Under the pieces are notes generated by a model. That model was not told where the DNA came from. It did not search any database and saw nothing but the letters and a program-made list of their open reading frames with translations. The translations under genes were made by a program, and so were the position numbers. A stretch of DNA of 64,000 nucleotides from Gremmenia infestans (taxonomy: Eukaryota > Ascomycota > Leotiomycetes > Helotiales > Hamatocanthoscyphaceae). The stretch lies in NCBI GenBank assembly GCA_032629725.1, contig JAFEVB010000002.1, forward strand, positions 4,265,060-4,329,059, given 5' to 3'. This document shows positions 11,983-21,679 of the stretch, in pieces. Position 1 is the stretch's first letter. Every line of letters begins with the position of its first letter.

Positions 11983-13482
11983 ATGGGCGACGCGAGAGCA
12001 CAACTAGATAACCTAGCGTGGGACAAAAACGATGAAGCATCGGAAATATCACAGAAACGGCTCCGGAGGAGAGACACCTGCGAACTAGCAGCTTCTCTTG
12101 CGGGGCAAAAATTCGGAAGAAAAGCGTCATTTACACCACCTTTAATCATCGGTGGATATAATATCTTATATAAGCTCCAAGTTGAGGGAATGGCTTCCGA
12201 TGTTTATGTTCGGCTGCCTTGCCCCGATTGGGTTCAGTTTCCAATTGAGAAGACTCTTCAAGAAGGTGCCACAGCACGATATGTCAAACAACATACCCAG
12301 ATCCCAGTTCCCAAGGTATTCTTCTATGGCGAAAACTCTGATCTTGGTCCTTTCATGATCCTTCAATACGTGGAAAATAGTGGATTGATGGTTAATCGAA
12401 TGAAAACGCCTAACCCAGACCCCGACGTACCTTCTGTCCTGGACCCAAACATCTCAGACAGTGTGCTCTCAAATTTCTACGGGAAAGCGGCACGGTGTCT
12501 ATTGCAGATCTCTCGGCTTTCATTTGATCGCGTTGGTTCGTTGTCTGAGAACGATGACAGTACTTTCTCGGTAACGGGACGCCCTCTCTCTAAAAACATG
12601 AACGACATGCTACAGCTTGCAAATATTCCGCGTGCTGTACTGCCGCCAGAAATGAAGACATATAGTACGACAGATGAGTGGTATGAGGCTTTAGCGGAGA
12701 TGCATATGGCACAGCTCATTTTTCAACACAATGACCTTGTGACCACCGAGGATGACTGCCGAAATAAGTATGTGGCACGACAACTCTTCCGGCGGTTAGC
12801 GAAAGAGCATCGACTCTCCAGTTTTGGCTTTGCTGATGACGATTGGTCCGCCCAGTCCAAGACTTGGTCTTCTCAAATTTCCCAGGCACCCAGTAATCTG
12901 GGATCGTTTCGGCTTTGGGCCGATGACTTTAGACCTGGAAATATCCTCGTCGATGACTCGGACGATGTAGTAGCAGTGATAGATTGGGAGCTTTCCTATG
13001 CTGCACCTACACAATTCACACTTGATTGTCCTTGGTGGTTGCTTCTTGAAGTGCCAGAATCGTGGAAACCGGACATCGATGACTGGACCAAGGTGTATGC
13101 CACACGACTGCCGACCTGGTTGTCAGCTATGGAGAAAGCGGAAAAAGATATGGGCTCTGAAACGTTGCCATTTATCCTGTCTACGCACATGCATGAAAGT
13201 TGGGAGACTGGACGATTCTGGCTTAATTATGCTGCGAAAAATAGCTGGGCTTTTGACACGGTGTTTTGGAAGTATTTGGATGAGAAGCTTTTTGGGACTC
13301 GAGAGCAGGATGTTTCTCCGGATAACCTATGGAGGACGAGGACTCATTTGTTAAGTGAGAAGGAAAGAGTGGCTATGGAGCGCTTTGTGGAGTGGAAAAT
13401 GGAGGACAAAAAGGAAAGGATATTGGTTGATTGGGATCCGGAGGAAGCAAAACAACGCTTATCTGACCTGTTGTTCGATTGA
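11983..13482 (+). CDS. Aminoglycoside-phosphotransferase-family kinase (APH-like)
   Basis: A single exon of 499 residues with the protein-kinase-like fold of the APH/choline kinase group. The N-lobe carries VYVRLPCPDW and a conserved Glu (EGATARYVKQHTQIPVPKV, about 95-111). The catalytic loop reads WADDFRPGN (312-320), with Asp315 and Asn320 in the D-x4-N spacing, and IDWE at 333-336 supplies the metal-binding Asp. The usual His two before the catalytic Asp is Ala, as is common in fungal members. These proteins phosphorylate small molecules; the substrate cannot be read from sequence. The C-terminal helical region is intact. No sign of a role in drug resistance. Confidence 0.85.
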   Translation: MGDARAQLDNLAWDKNDEASEISQKRLRRRDTCELAASLAGQKFGRKASFTPPLIIGGYNILYKLQVEGMASDVYVRLPCPDWVQFPIEKTLQEGATARYVKQHTQIPVPKVFFYGENSDLGPFMILQYVENSGLMVNRMKTPNPDPDVPSVLDPNISDSVLSNFYGKAARCLLQISRLSFDRVGSLSENDDSTFSVTGRPLSKNMNDMLQLANIPRAVLPPEMKTYSTTDEWYEALAEMHMAQLIFQHNDLVTTEDDCRNKYVARQLFRRLAKEHRLSSFGFADDDWSAQSKTWSSQISQAPSNLGSFRLWADDFRPGNILVDDSDDVVAVIDWELSYAAPTQFTLDCPWWLLLEVPESWKPDIDDWTKVYATRLPTWLSAMEKAEKDMGSETLPFILSTHMHESWETGRFWLNYAAKNSWAFDTVFWKYLDEKLFGTREQDVSPDNLWRTRTHLLSEKERVAMERFVEWKMEDKKERILVDWDPEEAKQRLSDLLFD

Positions 13483-14440
13483 TTCTGAGAAGACAGAGAA
13501 CGAGAAGACAGTGACTTAAAAATGATCCCAATCAGGATGTGAACTACTCAGCCATCCGCTTGACGAATAAGGTCCAGTCTCGGCACGATGCTTTATAAGA
13601 AGACAAGGCGTCATTTGAGAGCAGTAGTCGTTCTCGTAGATCAAATACCATACCCTTTTCATCTCTCCTGCTCCCATACACTTCCCTAAGCCTAACCTGA
13701 CGAGCTCCCTATCCGTCAACCAAGTCTTAATACTCGTGCCTCGCTCCTCCTCTACAATATCATACTTAACCCCCTTAATGTTCTTCAATGCCAGCTCTCT
13801 AGCTCCTTATCGGAATACGCACAAACATCTTTCCCTAAATCGCCTCGCTAACATCCAACGCAGCTCTATACTTCCCCAGTACTCTGGCACGGCTAAAGAC
13901 ACTATTCCTGCCAGCAATGATCTATACGACGTAAGTACTAATGGCCTAGAGGCGATTGCAAACGCCGAACTACAAGACTATGCCGCTGGAGAATCCCCAT
14001 CCATTGGAAGCTGCCGTTAGCAACGCAGTGTACGCAGTCTACGCTCTGAAAGTAGTTCAGGTTATAGATTTGGTTCTCAAAGGAGTAGAGCGGCCATGCG
14101 ACTTAGTTGGAAGGTGAAGATACCTAGTAGATCGAGTTGTGGTACGGTAATTAAGACCGGGTCATATCCGCACTCGGTGCCATGTCACTCGTCTCATTAG
14201 AGCTTTATCAATGAGAGGAAAGGAGTTTATAAGTTTTAACTGTGGAGATGTAAGTTCTAACGCCCTGAAAGTGAAAATATGATTAGGTGCTGATCAATTT
14301 CCCTCCTTCCACATCTTCCAACTACCTAGTCAAGCAACACCCCCACGAAATAAATCTCTCGTCGGCCCGAACATACACTTCATAAGATCCCCTCTAATAT
14401 TTGTCTGGTCTGCCAATATGCTGCCAAAAGAGTTCCCAAT
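13483..14440. other. Intergenic with possible gene relic
   Basis: A minus-strand frame at 13516-13788 (90 codons; ...VEEERGTSIKTWLTDREL...) looks protein-like, but frames upstream of it are broken by stops and I find no exon that joins it. A plus-strand frame (13736-14020) overlaps its start. Either could be a decayed gene; neither is assignable. Confidence 0.3.
13516..13788 (-). pseudogene. Possible truncated gene fragment
   Basis: Ninety codons with ordinary amino-acid composition and a plausible globular segment (KYDIVEEERGTSIKTWLTD). The start is not convincing, because in-frame codons continue upstream for only eight residues (GARELALK) before a TAA. I do not recognise the family. It may be the last exon of a decayed gene or a chance frame. 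Confidence 0.25.
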
Positions 14441-15262
14441 TCACCACTTTGACGAGCCCACTGGCTGCCACGAACGAATGCGAACTTCTGGAAGCTGACC
14501 ACCGAAGAAGTCCTTATTCAGTTCCAAAAAATCTGCCATATTTTCCCGGAAAGCTTTCATTGCTTCCGAGTTATGAAGGCAACAGCGTGGATACTGGCTT
14601 GGATGCCCTGGATTTGTAAGGGTTGGCTTTGGAAAATGTGCTGTGAGATATAGGACTCTCAGCCCCTTCAAGTACAGCAGGCAATTGGCAATCAGGTAGT
14701 AAAATCTCCTCTCGGTCCGACCCCAAACTACTTGGCGAATCTCCAGTTGTCTGACATTTGAAAACCCATCTGCATATTCATCCAACCTCGGATCGGTCCA
14801 CTGGTGCTCGGCTTGGTCCAAGCTCGTACTTGTGGCATAGGATATGTAAGGTATGTCGCTGACGGGATCTAGACACAGGCGAGTACATTTATTGATATAA
14901 GGTGGCCCTTTGTTGTTCCATTCAAAAACCGTGTATTGCCGCAGTGTTTCCATCCGGCTTTCATGGTTGATTCTCAAGGTAATGGGAGCTTCCCTCTGTG
15001 GGATATGCGCCGGTGAACTGTATTCCTTACACACACGATAGACTGGATTCACATTGACGGAGGCCGGTGCTGGAAAGGCTAGTCTCCAGATTATCAATCT
15101 TAACTCTATGGGAAGCTTTCTGAAGCATGTGAAGGTGTGTGGGATGTCGTATGCTTGAAGGAATAGGACCCGGGAATGGTCTGGAAGCTCATATTCAAAA
15201 ATGGCTTTCAACTCTGCCGTTCGTGTATTTGGTGGTTGGGTGCTGAGATGAGAGGTTAGCAA
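14441..15262 (-). CDS. 2EXR domain protein
   Basis: A 273-residue open frame with the fungal 2EXR motif near residues 45-62 (TFTCFRKLPIELRLIIWRL), followed by the second conserved block ITLRINHESRMETLRQY (about 93-110). Proteins of this kind form large lineage-expanded families in filamentous ascomycetes and have no established biochemical function. The motif normally sits nearer the N terminus, so an upstream Met or a 5' intron may be misjudged; I kept the first Met of the frame. A damaged relative lies just upstream on the same strand (15616-15921). Confidence 0.7.
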   Translation of the reverse strand: MLTSHLSTQPPNTRTAELKAIFEYELPDHSRVLFLQAYDIPHTFTCFRKLPIELRLIIWRLAFPAPASVNVNPVYRVCKEYSSPAHIPQREAPITLRINHESRMETLRQYTVFEWNNKGPPYINKCTRLCLDPVSDIPYISYATSTSLDQAEHQWTDPRLDEYADGFSNVRQLEIRQVVWGRTERRFYYLIANCLLYLKGLRVLYLTAHFPKPTLTNPGHPSQYPRCCLHNSEAMKAFRENMADFLELNKDFFGGQLPEVRIRSWQPVGSSKW

Positions 15263-15615
15263 AGGAACTAATTGATAGTCTCCAGAATTCGAAAGGAAAG
15301 GTCACCCACAAAAGAATACTGGTCTCCATATCCGATTTAAGCCTTGCCTGCGAAGGACAAGTGCTTGCACCAACAAAGTCGAGAGTACGGATGTTGGAAG
15401 ATTGGATATGATGGCTTAAGTAAATTTTGGAGAGCCAAGGTTGCTTTGGGTGCAAAGATTCAATGATAGTCTGTGTTATAGTAGCCTATGTGTGAATTGG
15501 AATTGCTGCCATTACGTGGCAATGTTCTCGGATGTGTTGGTGGTGATCTGCAATTGCAAGGTTACTCCGTAAGACACTCTATATCCTGATTGCATTCGCA
15601 AACTTGAATCCTCTC
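15263..15615. other. Spacer between 2EXR gene and relic
   Basis: This is the upstream region of the 2EXR gene. A minus-strand frame at 15195-15455 overlaps the gene start in another frame and has no matching domain. Nothing else is seen. Confidence 0.4.
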
Positions 15616-15921
15616 TTATGAAAACTCTGTCTTGATATGTGTTATGCTGTAATGCCTCAGGGTCTCACATTGACTCTCTTGATTAATCGAGAGTGGGACT
15701 GGAAACTGACCTTTCAACAGATTGAATTTGCGGTAATCCTCTCCTTCAGGTATTGATGTGGCCGGACGCCAAAAATCTAAATGTGGCAGATTCAAAAATG
15801 CACCCTCTCGCCAACTAGGTAATGTAATGATTTTTATACGTCGATTGGCATGTGGCATTACATTATACAGGAGTAATAACGTTTCACTAGTTCCTATGCA
15901 AACTGGAGCCGAAAACGTCAC
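15616..15921 (-). pseudogene. Truncated 2EXR relic
   Basis: A 101-codon frame ending PLSINQESQCETLRHYSI, which matches the second conserved block of the neighbouring 2EXR protein (ITLRINHESRMETLRQYTV). The first block (LPxELRLxIW) is missing in this frame and I could not find it upstream in any frame. The C-terminal half is also absent. It is best read as a decayed tandem duplicate of the 14441-15262 gene. Confidence 0.5.
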
Positions 15922-16272
15922 GTTTAGTCAAGCAGGCTGCATCTTTCCCGAACTATTATATGGTTCATTCTTTGGTTCAATCGAGCTATCGTTCGTAGTA
16001 AACTTATCAGACCAAGCAAATGCCAAGGCCCAAGGAGCCTCGGAATGATGCCGTTGTCTCACAGAACAATATAACAAGCAGAAGTTTCAGTGATATTTCG
16101 AGATAATAGAATTTACTATACTCTTCGGATATATTTTTATATAGCTATGAACTAGGGTTGAGGATTAATTGCTAGTCAGTAATAGGCACGTTAAAGGTGG
16201 CTAAGTTCTCTATAGAACCGGCTAATATTAAGTAGATAGATAGTCAAAAGTGAGCTGATATATTAAATTACT
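15922..16272. other. Intergenic, AT-rich
   Basis: AT-rich DNA (especially 16080-16270) with TATA and TAG-rich runs. It includes the 3' side of the DUF1349 gene. No gene is supported. Confidence 0.4.
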
Positions 16273-17013
16273 TTATATTTTATATTCTTTAGATTGTACT
16301 TCAAACCCCGCAAGCTCTACTTCTAGGTTCCTTGTCGCCTCATCAAACGGGTCGGGTCTTGCACCGTAGACGCCTACCCAGAAAGCGTCTTCCGTCTCAT
16401 CCTGCATAAACCACCAAGGTACTTTCCTGACCGGTTTTGGCTCCTGGCCCTCCTCCACCATATAGATCATCAGTGCGTCACCAACACGATTCGCCTCCAG
16501 GGTTATCGTCGCAGATGGCTTGCTCCCTAAGATACCAGCATGTGCACCGAGCGCTGAAGCTGGAAGTTCAAAGAGACTCCAATCACTCCACTTCTCCCGC
16601 ACAACAATACTGCCCCACGCCTTGCCCTCCCAGACTTCGATACCAGCTTTGACCCATTTCGGATGCACGCCGGTTTTTATTTCTGATTGGCTGCCAGGGT
16701 GAGCGCGAGAGGGTTTAGGGAGGGAGGGATTTGGAAGGACGAAGATAAGGCCTGCTTGGTCGAATTGTATAGTAGGATTTGATCCACTCTCTGAATTTGG
16801 ACTTGGGAGCTGAAAAGGAACACTGATCGTAGCACGTGACGATTTGAAGGAATCTGTTGCGATATTTGTATAAATGACTGGCGCAGAGAAATGGTAGCCT
16901 AAAGCTGGAGAGACGAATACGTCTGTTTTTGGTGGTATGGAAAGTGTAAATGAAATCTGGGTGTCGATGATTGGAGCTTGTTCGGAGACTGTGTTCACAG
17001 TCTCAAGAAGCAT
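16273..17013 (-). CDS. Ree1-like DUF1349 protein (concanavalin-type fold)
   Basis: An uninterrupted 246-residue frame. The region WVKAGIEVWEGKAWGSIVV...WSDWSLFELP (about 122-152) followed by AFWVGVYGARPDPFDEATRNLEVELAGFEV (about 211-241) matches the DUF1349 family, which includes yeast Ree1, linked to enolase regulation. These proteins have a concanavalin-like beta-sandwich and no signal peptide is visible here, so it is probably cytosolic. No enzymatic role is established. It is divergent from the HRQ gene, with a 500-bp promoter between them that contains a CTCGG-CC-CCGAG palindrome. Confidence 0.75.
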   Translation of the reverse strand: MLLETVNTVSEQAPIIDTQISFTLSIPPKTDVFVSPALGYHFSAPVIYTNIATDSFKSSRATISVPFQLPSPNSESGSNPTIQFDQAGLIFVLPNPSLPKPSRAHPGSQSEIKTGVHPKWVKAGIEVWEGKAWGSIVVREKWSDWSLFELPASALGAHAGILGSKPSATITLEANRVGDALMIYMVEEGQEPKPVRKVPWWFMQDETEDAFWVGVYGARPDPFDEATRNLEVELAGFEVQSKEYKI

Positions 17014-17184
17014 ATTGAGTTGGCAAAGTACTAGATACTATAGGATATTGAGGGTTGAAGGGTCAAGTAGAAAGATATGAGAGAACAACTAGTGAACTAA
17101 CTATCTTCTCTTCGGCGACGTCCTTACGAGGTACGTTAGTAAGTCTTAATACCCAACCGACCCCACTACAAATGTCGATATCAA

Positions 17185-17196
17185 CTCGGCCCCGAG
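17185..17196. promoter_or_regulatory. CTCGG-N2-CCGAG palindrome
   Basis: A perfect inverted repeat (arms CTCGG/CCGAG, 2-bp spacer) between the DUF1349 gene and the HRQ gene. CGG inverted repeats are the usual targets of fungal Zn2Cys6 activators. The TCGG-N2-CCGA core is repeated exactly at 23812-23821 and with one mismatch at 20768-20777. Confidence 0.4.
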
Positions 17197-17512
17197 AACA
17201 ATCTGAAGCTAACGTCTTTCCTGTAAATCAGACTTGAGACCCACTAGAAAGGCCGCTATAGAATTCTTATCGTGCGCCGATATCCGTCACTTATTTGCTC
17301 TTGGCATCTCGGTCTCAAGAACCAATTACGGCGCTTTGTCAATAATGCCAGCCGCCCGAAAATCCTCGCCAAAATACCCCCGATGTCGATGAGACTATAC
17401 CGCACTTATATGTAAAAGTGTATAATTTCGAACCGGGATTAATATTCCATAGATGTTGTTGCAAGGCGTCTAATCTCATAGCAGAACTCCAAAAGTTTTC
17501 ACCGTAGCAGAC

Positions 17513-18774
17513 ATGGCGGACATCCAGAACACTGACTTCATGGCAATGCTCAATTTGCCAGTAGCATATATTCTGCTGCCAGCGGTGTTGATTCTGGTAG
17601 GGTTTTGCGCAAAGGGAAATATATGGCCTACTGTATGGGCTGGCGGAAAGCCTGTACTCCCACCCACTAAGGGGAAAGTGATGACATTCAAAGAGTACCA
17701 GTCTGGGCAATCAATGGGAGATGTTATTCCTCTCAAAGACTTTGACTGGAAGACCGAAGAGCCGCGAAAGATTTACAAATTCAGTCCTAAGTATTTCTTG
17801 ACAATGGGTACGGCTATCCCCAACCAACTTTAGACTGGATATACTAAATCTCAAGCAGGACTACAAAACACCAACATCAATTTCATCACTCACGTGGACC
17901 GTCAGTATCAAGAACGTTGCAAGGCTCGCCATGAGATCTTGCGCACACATCCGAATGCCCTTGCCTGTAGACCCGGAGCCGAAGCCATGGTTGACGAACT
18001 CTACGCATATCTGGTAAACGATTACCTGCCACACCGGTATCCAACAATCTTCCAGTTTCAATCACAAAGTGGAGCGCCAACCCATCTCCTCAATAATGTC
18101 ACCACAGACATTTTACCTTTGACGCCCCCACAAGATAGGATCGAGGCACTTCGTCTCCTAGCTGTTAATGTTGACGAGGACTTTTTGATGCTTCTGCCCT
18201 CATCAGACGGTGACGGATATTCGTTGGAAAGTGTTATTTGGTGTTACCCCGTCGGATTTGATGCTGGTGACAAAGTTGGTCTCAAATTAAGAGACGCACA
18301 TAAACCTGTTCCTGCATACAAAGAGGTTATGCAAAGTAGTATGGATCGATATTTTGGAAAGTTGGCTGTTGGCAAGGTTATTTTTCGCGTGAATGTAAGT
18401 GGACTCGAGTATTTCTCTAGCGTAAACATGTGCTGACGACTTGGTAGTGGGCTGTTGCTACCAATGACAATCTCTGCGAAGATGGCGAGTACCATTTATA
18501 TGAAGGGCAAGAAGCTTCTGATACTGAAGTCGACATTTCAAAATGCTTTGTACGGTGCGAGCTGCAGACCCTTTTCGCCCTCCCCAAATCCGGAGGCAGA
18601 ATTCTGAGCGTGCATTTGTACTTGTATCCCTTACAGCAGATCAAGGATGATGGATTGCAAGAGCAGATGATTGAGGCGATTGATGGCTTGAAGCAAGGAA
18701 ATGCACCAGGATTTTGGAGATATAAAAGGGCCCCTGTATGGCATGATAAAGTCAAGGAGTTTTTGAGAAGCTAA
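17513..18774 (+). CDS. HRQ/DUF3445 protein, haem-dependent oxidative N-demethylase-like
   Basis: Three exons (17513-17807, 17859-18394, 18448-18774) give 385 residues. A single hydrophobic helix (about 13-33) anchors the protein in a membrane. The DUF3445 core follows: FITHVDRQYQERCKARHEIL, then LLAVNVDEDFLMLLP, then the conserved end ...VRCELQTLFALPKSGGRILSVHLYLYPL and NAPGFWRYKRAP. DUF3445 includes the bacterial haem-dependent oxidative N-demethylase subunit acting on dimethylamine; fungal members are called HRQ proteins and are mostly uncharacterised. Oxidation of a small amine is a reasonable guess and not demonstrated. The gene is followed tail-to-tail by the class III aminotransferase, which suggests a shared amine or amino acid pathway. 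Confidence 0.75.
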
Positions 18775-19071
18775 GATGGCTAGGAGTATATAAGCTTATA
18801 TAACTATCGGGGAAAAGGATACGGATTGGAGGGACTAGGTAGGCGAGTTGATAAAGAAATTTATCCAATTTTCAGGGTTATTATCTTACTCTTTTACTTT
18901 ACGCTTTTGATTAGAGATCTGTCCAATAAATACTACGTAATATACATCATATATTAGCAGATAGTTCTACTATGAGGCACTATGATTACTTCAAGTAGCT
19001 AAGTGACTATGGTATAAAATTTAGGGACGGATGTTTTTATTATTAAACAAATGAATCAGACCTTTCTTCAT

Positions 19072-20551
19072 TTACAACGCAACGAGATCCTTGTGACGTT
19101 GCAGAAATCGCCCAACACACTCGACGAATCTGTCCATCTCACTATCTGGAGTAGGCAACATAAGAGCAATGCTTCCCCTCCGAGTAATCCAGAAACTATC
19201 TTCCATCATTTCTAAGAAGAACAGATCCTTTAGACCCCAATCCTCCGAAATATCATCACTACAAGCAATCTCTGTCTTCCCACCCTCAGAGAAATGCACA
19301 GCATTCAACGCACCCTGTCCCGTAACGCTCATTTTCGTTCCTACAATCACAGCCTGCAGTTTCGCACGGAACGCATCGCCTCTCTTATTAAACTCTACGG
19401 CGACAGATGGCGTCCAGATCTCAGAAAGACCAACGTGCCCGGCGTACATAGCGAGAGTATTATTATTGAATGTGCCAGAGTGTGCAAGAGAGTTTGCAGA
19501 TCGAGGATCATAGACCGACATGATATCAGTACGGCCGCCAAACGCCCCAAAAGCTAGACCGCCGCCGAGATACTTTCCGAGCGTGGTAATATCGGGACTC
19601 AGTCCAACGATTGCTTGAAGCCCGCCAGGTCCAAGACGAGACGTCATAACTTCATCTAAGATGAATATTGCTCCAACCTTCCAAATGTTAGCTTCCTACT
19701 TGACCCCAAACCCTATACGATGAATGGTATACCTTTTTCGCGCTCGTCTGTAACTGAAGAAGGAACTCGTTCGTTCCAGAAATACATCCACCAGCTCCTT
19801 GCATGCCTTCTACTAGGACTGCCGCAATATCATCCTGCTCGATCAAGTGTTTTGCCCCTTCAATATCATTATACTTCCCGATAACCCACTCTGCCTTATC
19901 GACGCCGTTCTCTTGGACGCCATCCCAGAAACCAAGCACAGCGCCGTGATAGGCACCATAAAACACAACTACTTTCCTTCTGCCTGTAAATCGTCTTGCG
20001 CCTGCAAGGGCATGCAGATTAGCCTCAGTCCCTGAATTGCAGAACCTGATCTTGCTGAGATTGAAACGCTCGCAGATGAGTTTGGCGTGTACATTCTCTT
20101 GCTGAATGGTGGCGCCGAGGTTGAGTCCGATAGATTGCACAGTGTTGATAAGGGACTTTTGAATAAGTGGGTGGGAATGCCCGTACAGTGCTGCCGTGAG
20201 TTCGCCAACGAAATCCGTATATCTCAAAATATCATTAGGTGTTGTTGTTAATTTCATTCGGAATATTACTTACACGTGGTCATCCTCATCAAAAACTTGG
20301 TAAGCCTCCCCTTTCTTCATGCAAACCGGGAACGGAGCCGTATATAATAGCGTTCGAGTATTGCCTCCCGGAAGATGATCGCATGCTCCTTCGAAAATCT
20401 TTTTGGAGTTTGGGTTTCTCTTGGAGAATCGTTCTTTGGCAGCTGCAAGGGCTGTACTCAGGGTGTCTGATGTCTTCTGTAGCGACTTCACTTGCAGTCC
20501 TACCTCTGCCATAGCAATAGGCTGCGAGACTGGGGAATCGGCCTTGGGCAT
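19072..20551 (-). CDS. Class III aminotransferase, glutamate-1-semialdehyde aminomutase-like
   Basis: Three exons (20551-20274, 20222-19733, 19677-19072) give 457 residues, the normal length. This is a PLP enzyme of fold type I. Visible are DEDDHVYTDFVGELTAALYGHSHP at the N-terminal side (continuous across intron 1), FCNSGTEANLHALAGAR for phosphate binding, VEGMQGAGGC, ILDEV with Asp264 expected to hold the pyridine nitrogen, and LGKYLGGGLAFGAFGG with the Schiff-base Lys291. Fungi do not make tetrapyrroles from glutamyl-tRNA, so the product is not a haem precursor; such fungal paralogues usually act in amino acid or secondary metabolism. The CGG-rich hairpin upstream (20734-20780) is a candidate control site. 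Confidence 0.85.
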
Positions 20552-21679
20552 CTTGAATGTAGGGTTGGTGAGACAGAATCTTAACTGGCAGAAAAATCAA
20601 TTAGATGGTCCCTGAAAGACGAACAAGTCAAAAGTTAGGTCACAGATTATATGGATCGATTATCAGCATCTATCGTAGGTCGTATGTAGCTTTGTTTACG
20701 GTGGGGGTAGTGATTAGAGGTCGGCTCCTGACACCGACGGCTGTCAGCGACCGAGCAAGCTTAATGCTCGGCGCCGTCGGCGAGTAATTCTCAAAAGATG
20801 TACGATTAGAACGCTAAATCAAACTGTGGATATCAGATCGAGAGTGTAATCGCGTCCCCTCGGAGGAAGTGGGGGGAATACTTGGACCACCACCCCACAA
20901 GGCCAGGGGGGCACGACTAGGACCGCCTATTTCGAGTATCAGCTACCAATCGGGACTTCATAGGGCTTGATTCTTGTTTTCTGGAACGATGTCAAGACCA
21001 GTTTATCCTCGGAGGATTCTGGAGATATTAATCCACGCTAGGTACATGATGGAGAGTGTTAGTATTCATAACCCTTCGCCGCTAGCACGTACCATCTTAA
21101 GGTCTTATACAAGCCGAGTACCTAAAAATCCCACCCTTGTACTTATAAACCCCTTGGCGCATGAGTAATGGTATATTATGTGTTGCTACTGAAAGTGGGC
21201 AATGGCGAGATCTAGCCGTCGAGATGGAAGCCACAACATAGTAGGCCTAGAACATAGCAGCCATTTTTGGCGTACATCACACTGTGTTTTCCGTTGATAA
21301 TAGCTGATGCGAGAAATTCAGCTTGGTCAATTGGTATTCAATATTGGGGCGTTTGAGGTTGAAATGGTGATAAAGCAGCGGATATAAAGAAACTAAGTTC
21401 GGCCAGGAATAAGATCAGAAGGCATGAATTAACTAATGCTCCACCTTCTTGAGGTTTCGGTATTAATGTTATGGAATTGTAGTTCTCAGAGCTATTGATT
21501 CATGAGATACGACCTCTAAAAGGATATTACATGCAATCAAATTTAGTAATTTGTCTTAGGAAAGTTGCTTTTCTTTCTAACATAACTGTTAAAGAAGCCA
21601 CTTGAAGAATTTAGGAACCTCGAAAAGTGACATATGTTTTCTTTATAAGCTTGAATTGTAGAAGTATATTGATTGATTT
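20552..21679. other. Intergenic between aminotransferase and monooxygenase
   Basis: About 1.1 kb containing the promoter of the aminotransferase (left) and the 3' region of the monooxygenase (right). It holds a GC-rich double hairpin at 20734-20780 and a G-rich stretch near 20863-20915. No gene is seen. Confidence 0.5.
20734..20780. promoter_or_regulatory. GC-rich nested inverted repeat upstream of the aminotransferase
   Basis: The outer arms CCGACGGC (20734-20741) and GCCGTCGG (20773-20780) are perfectly complementary. The inner arms CCGAGCA (20751-20757) and TGCTCGG (20765-20771) are too, with a 7-base loop. The element contains CTCGG-CG-CCGT (20767-20777) and lies 183-229 bp upstream of the start codon. 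It could be a Zn2Cys6 factor site or a cruciform or RNA hairpin. Confidence 0.45.

Noticed and set aside
13736..14020. 94-codon plus-strand frame
   Set aside because: It overlaps the minus-strand fragment at 13516-13788 and shows no domain; neither strand gives a complete gene.
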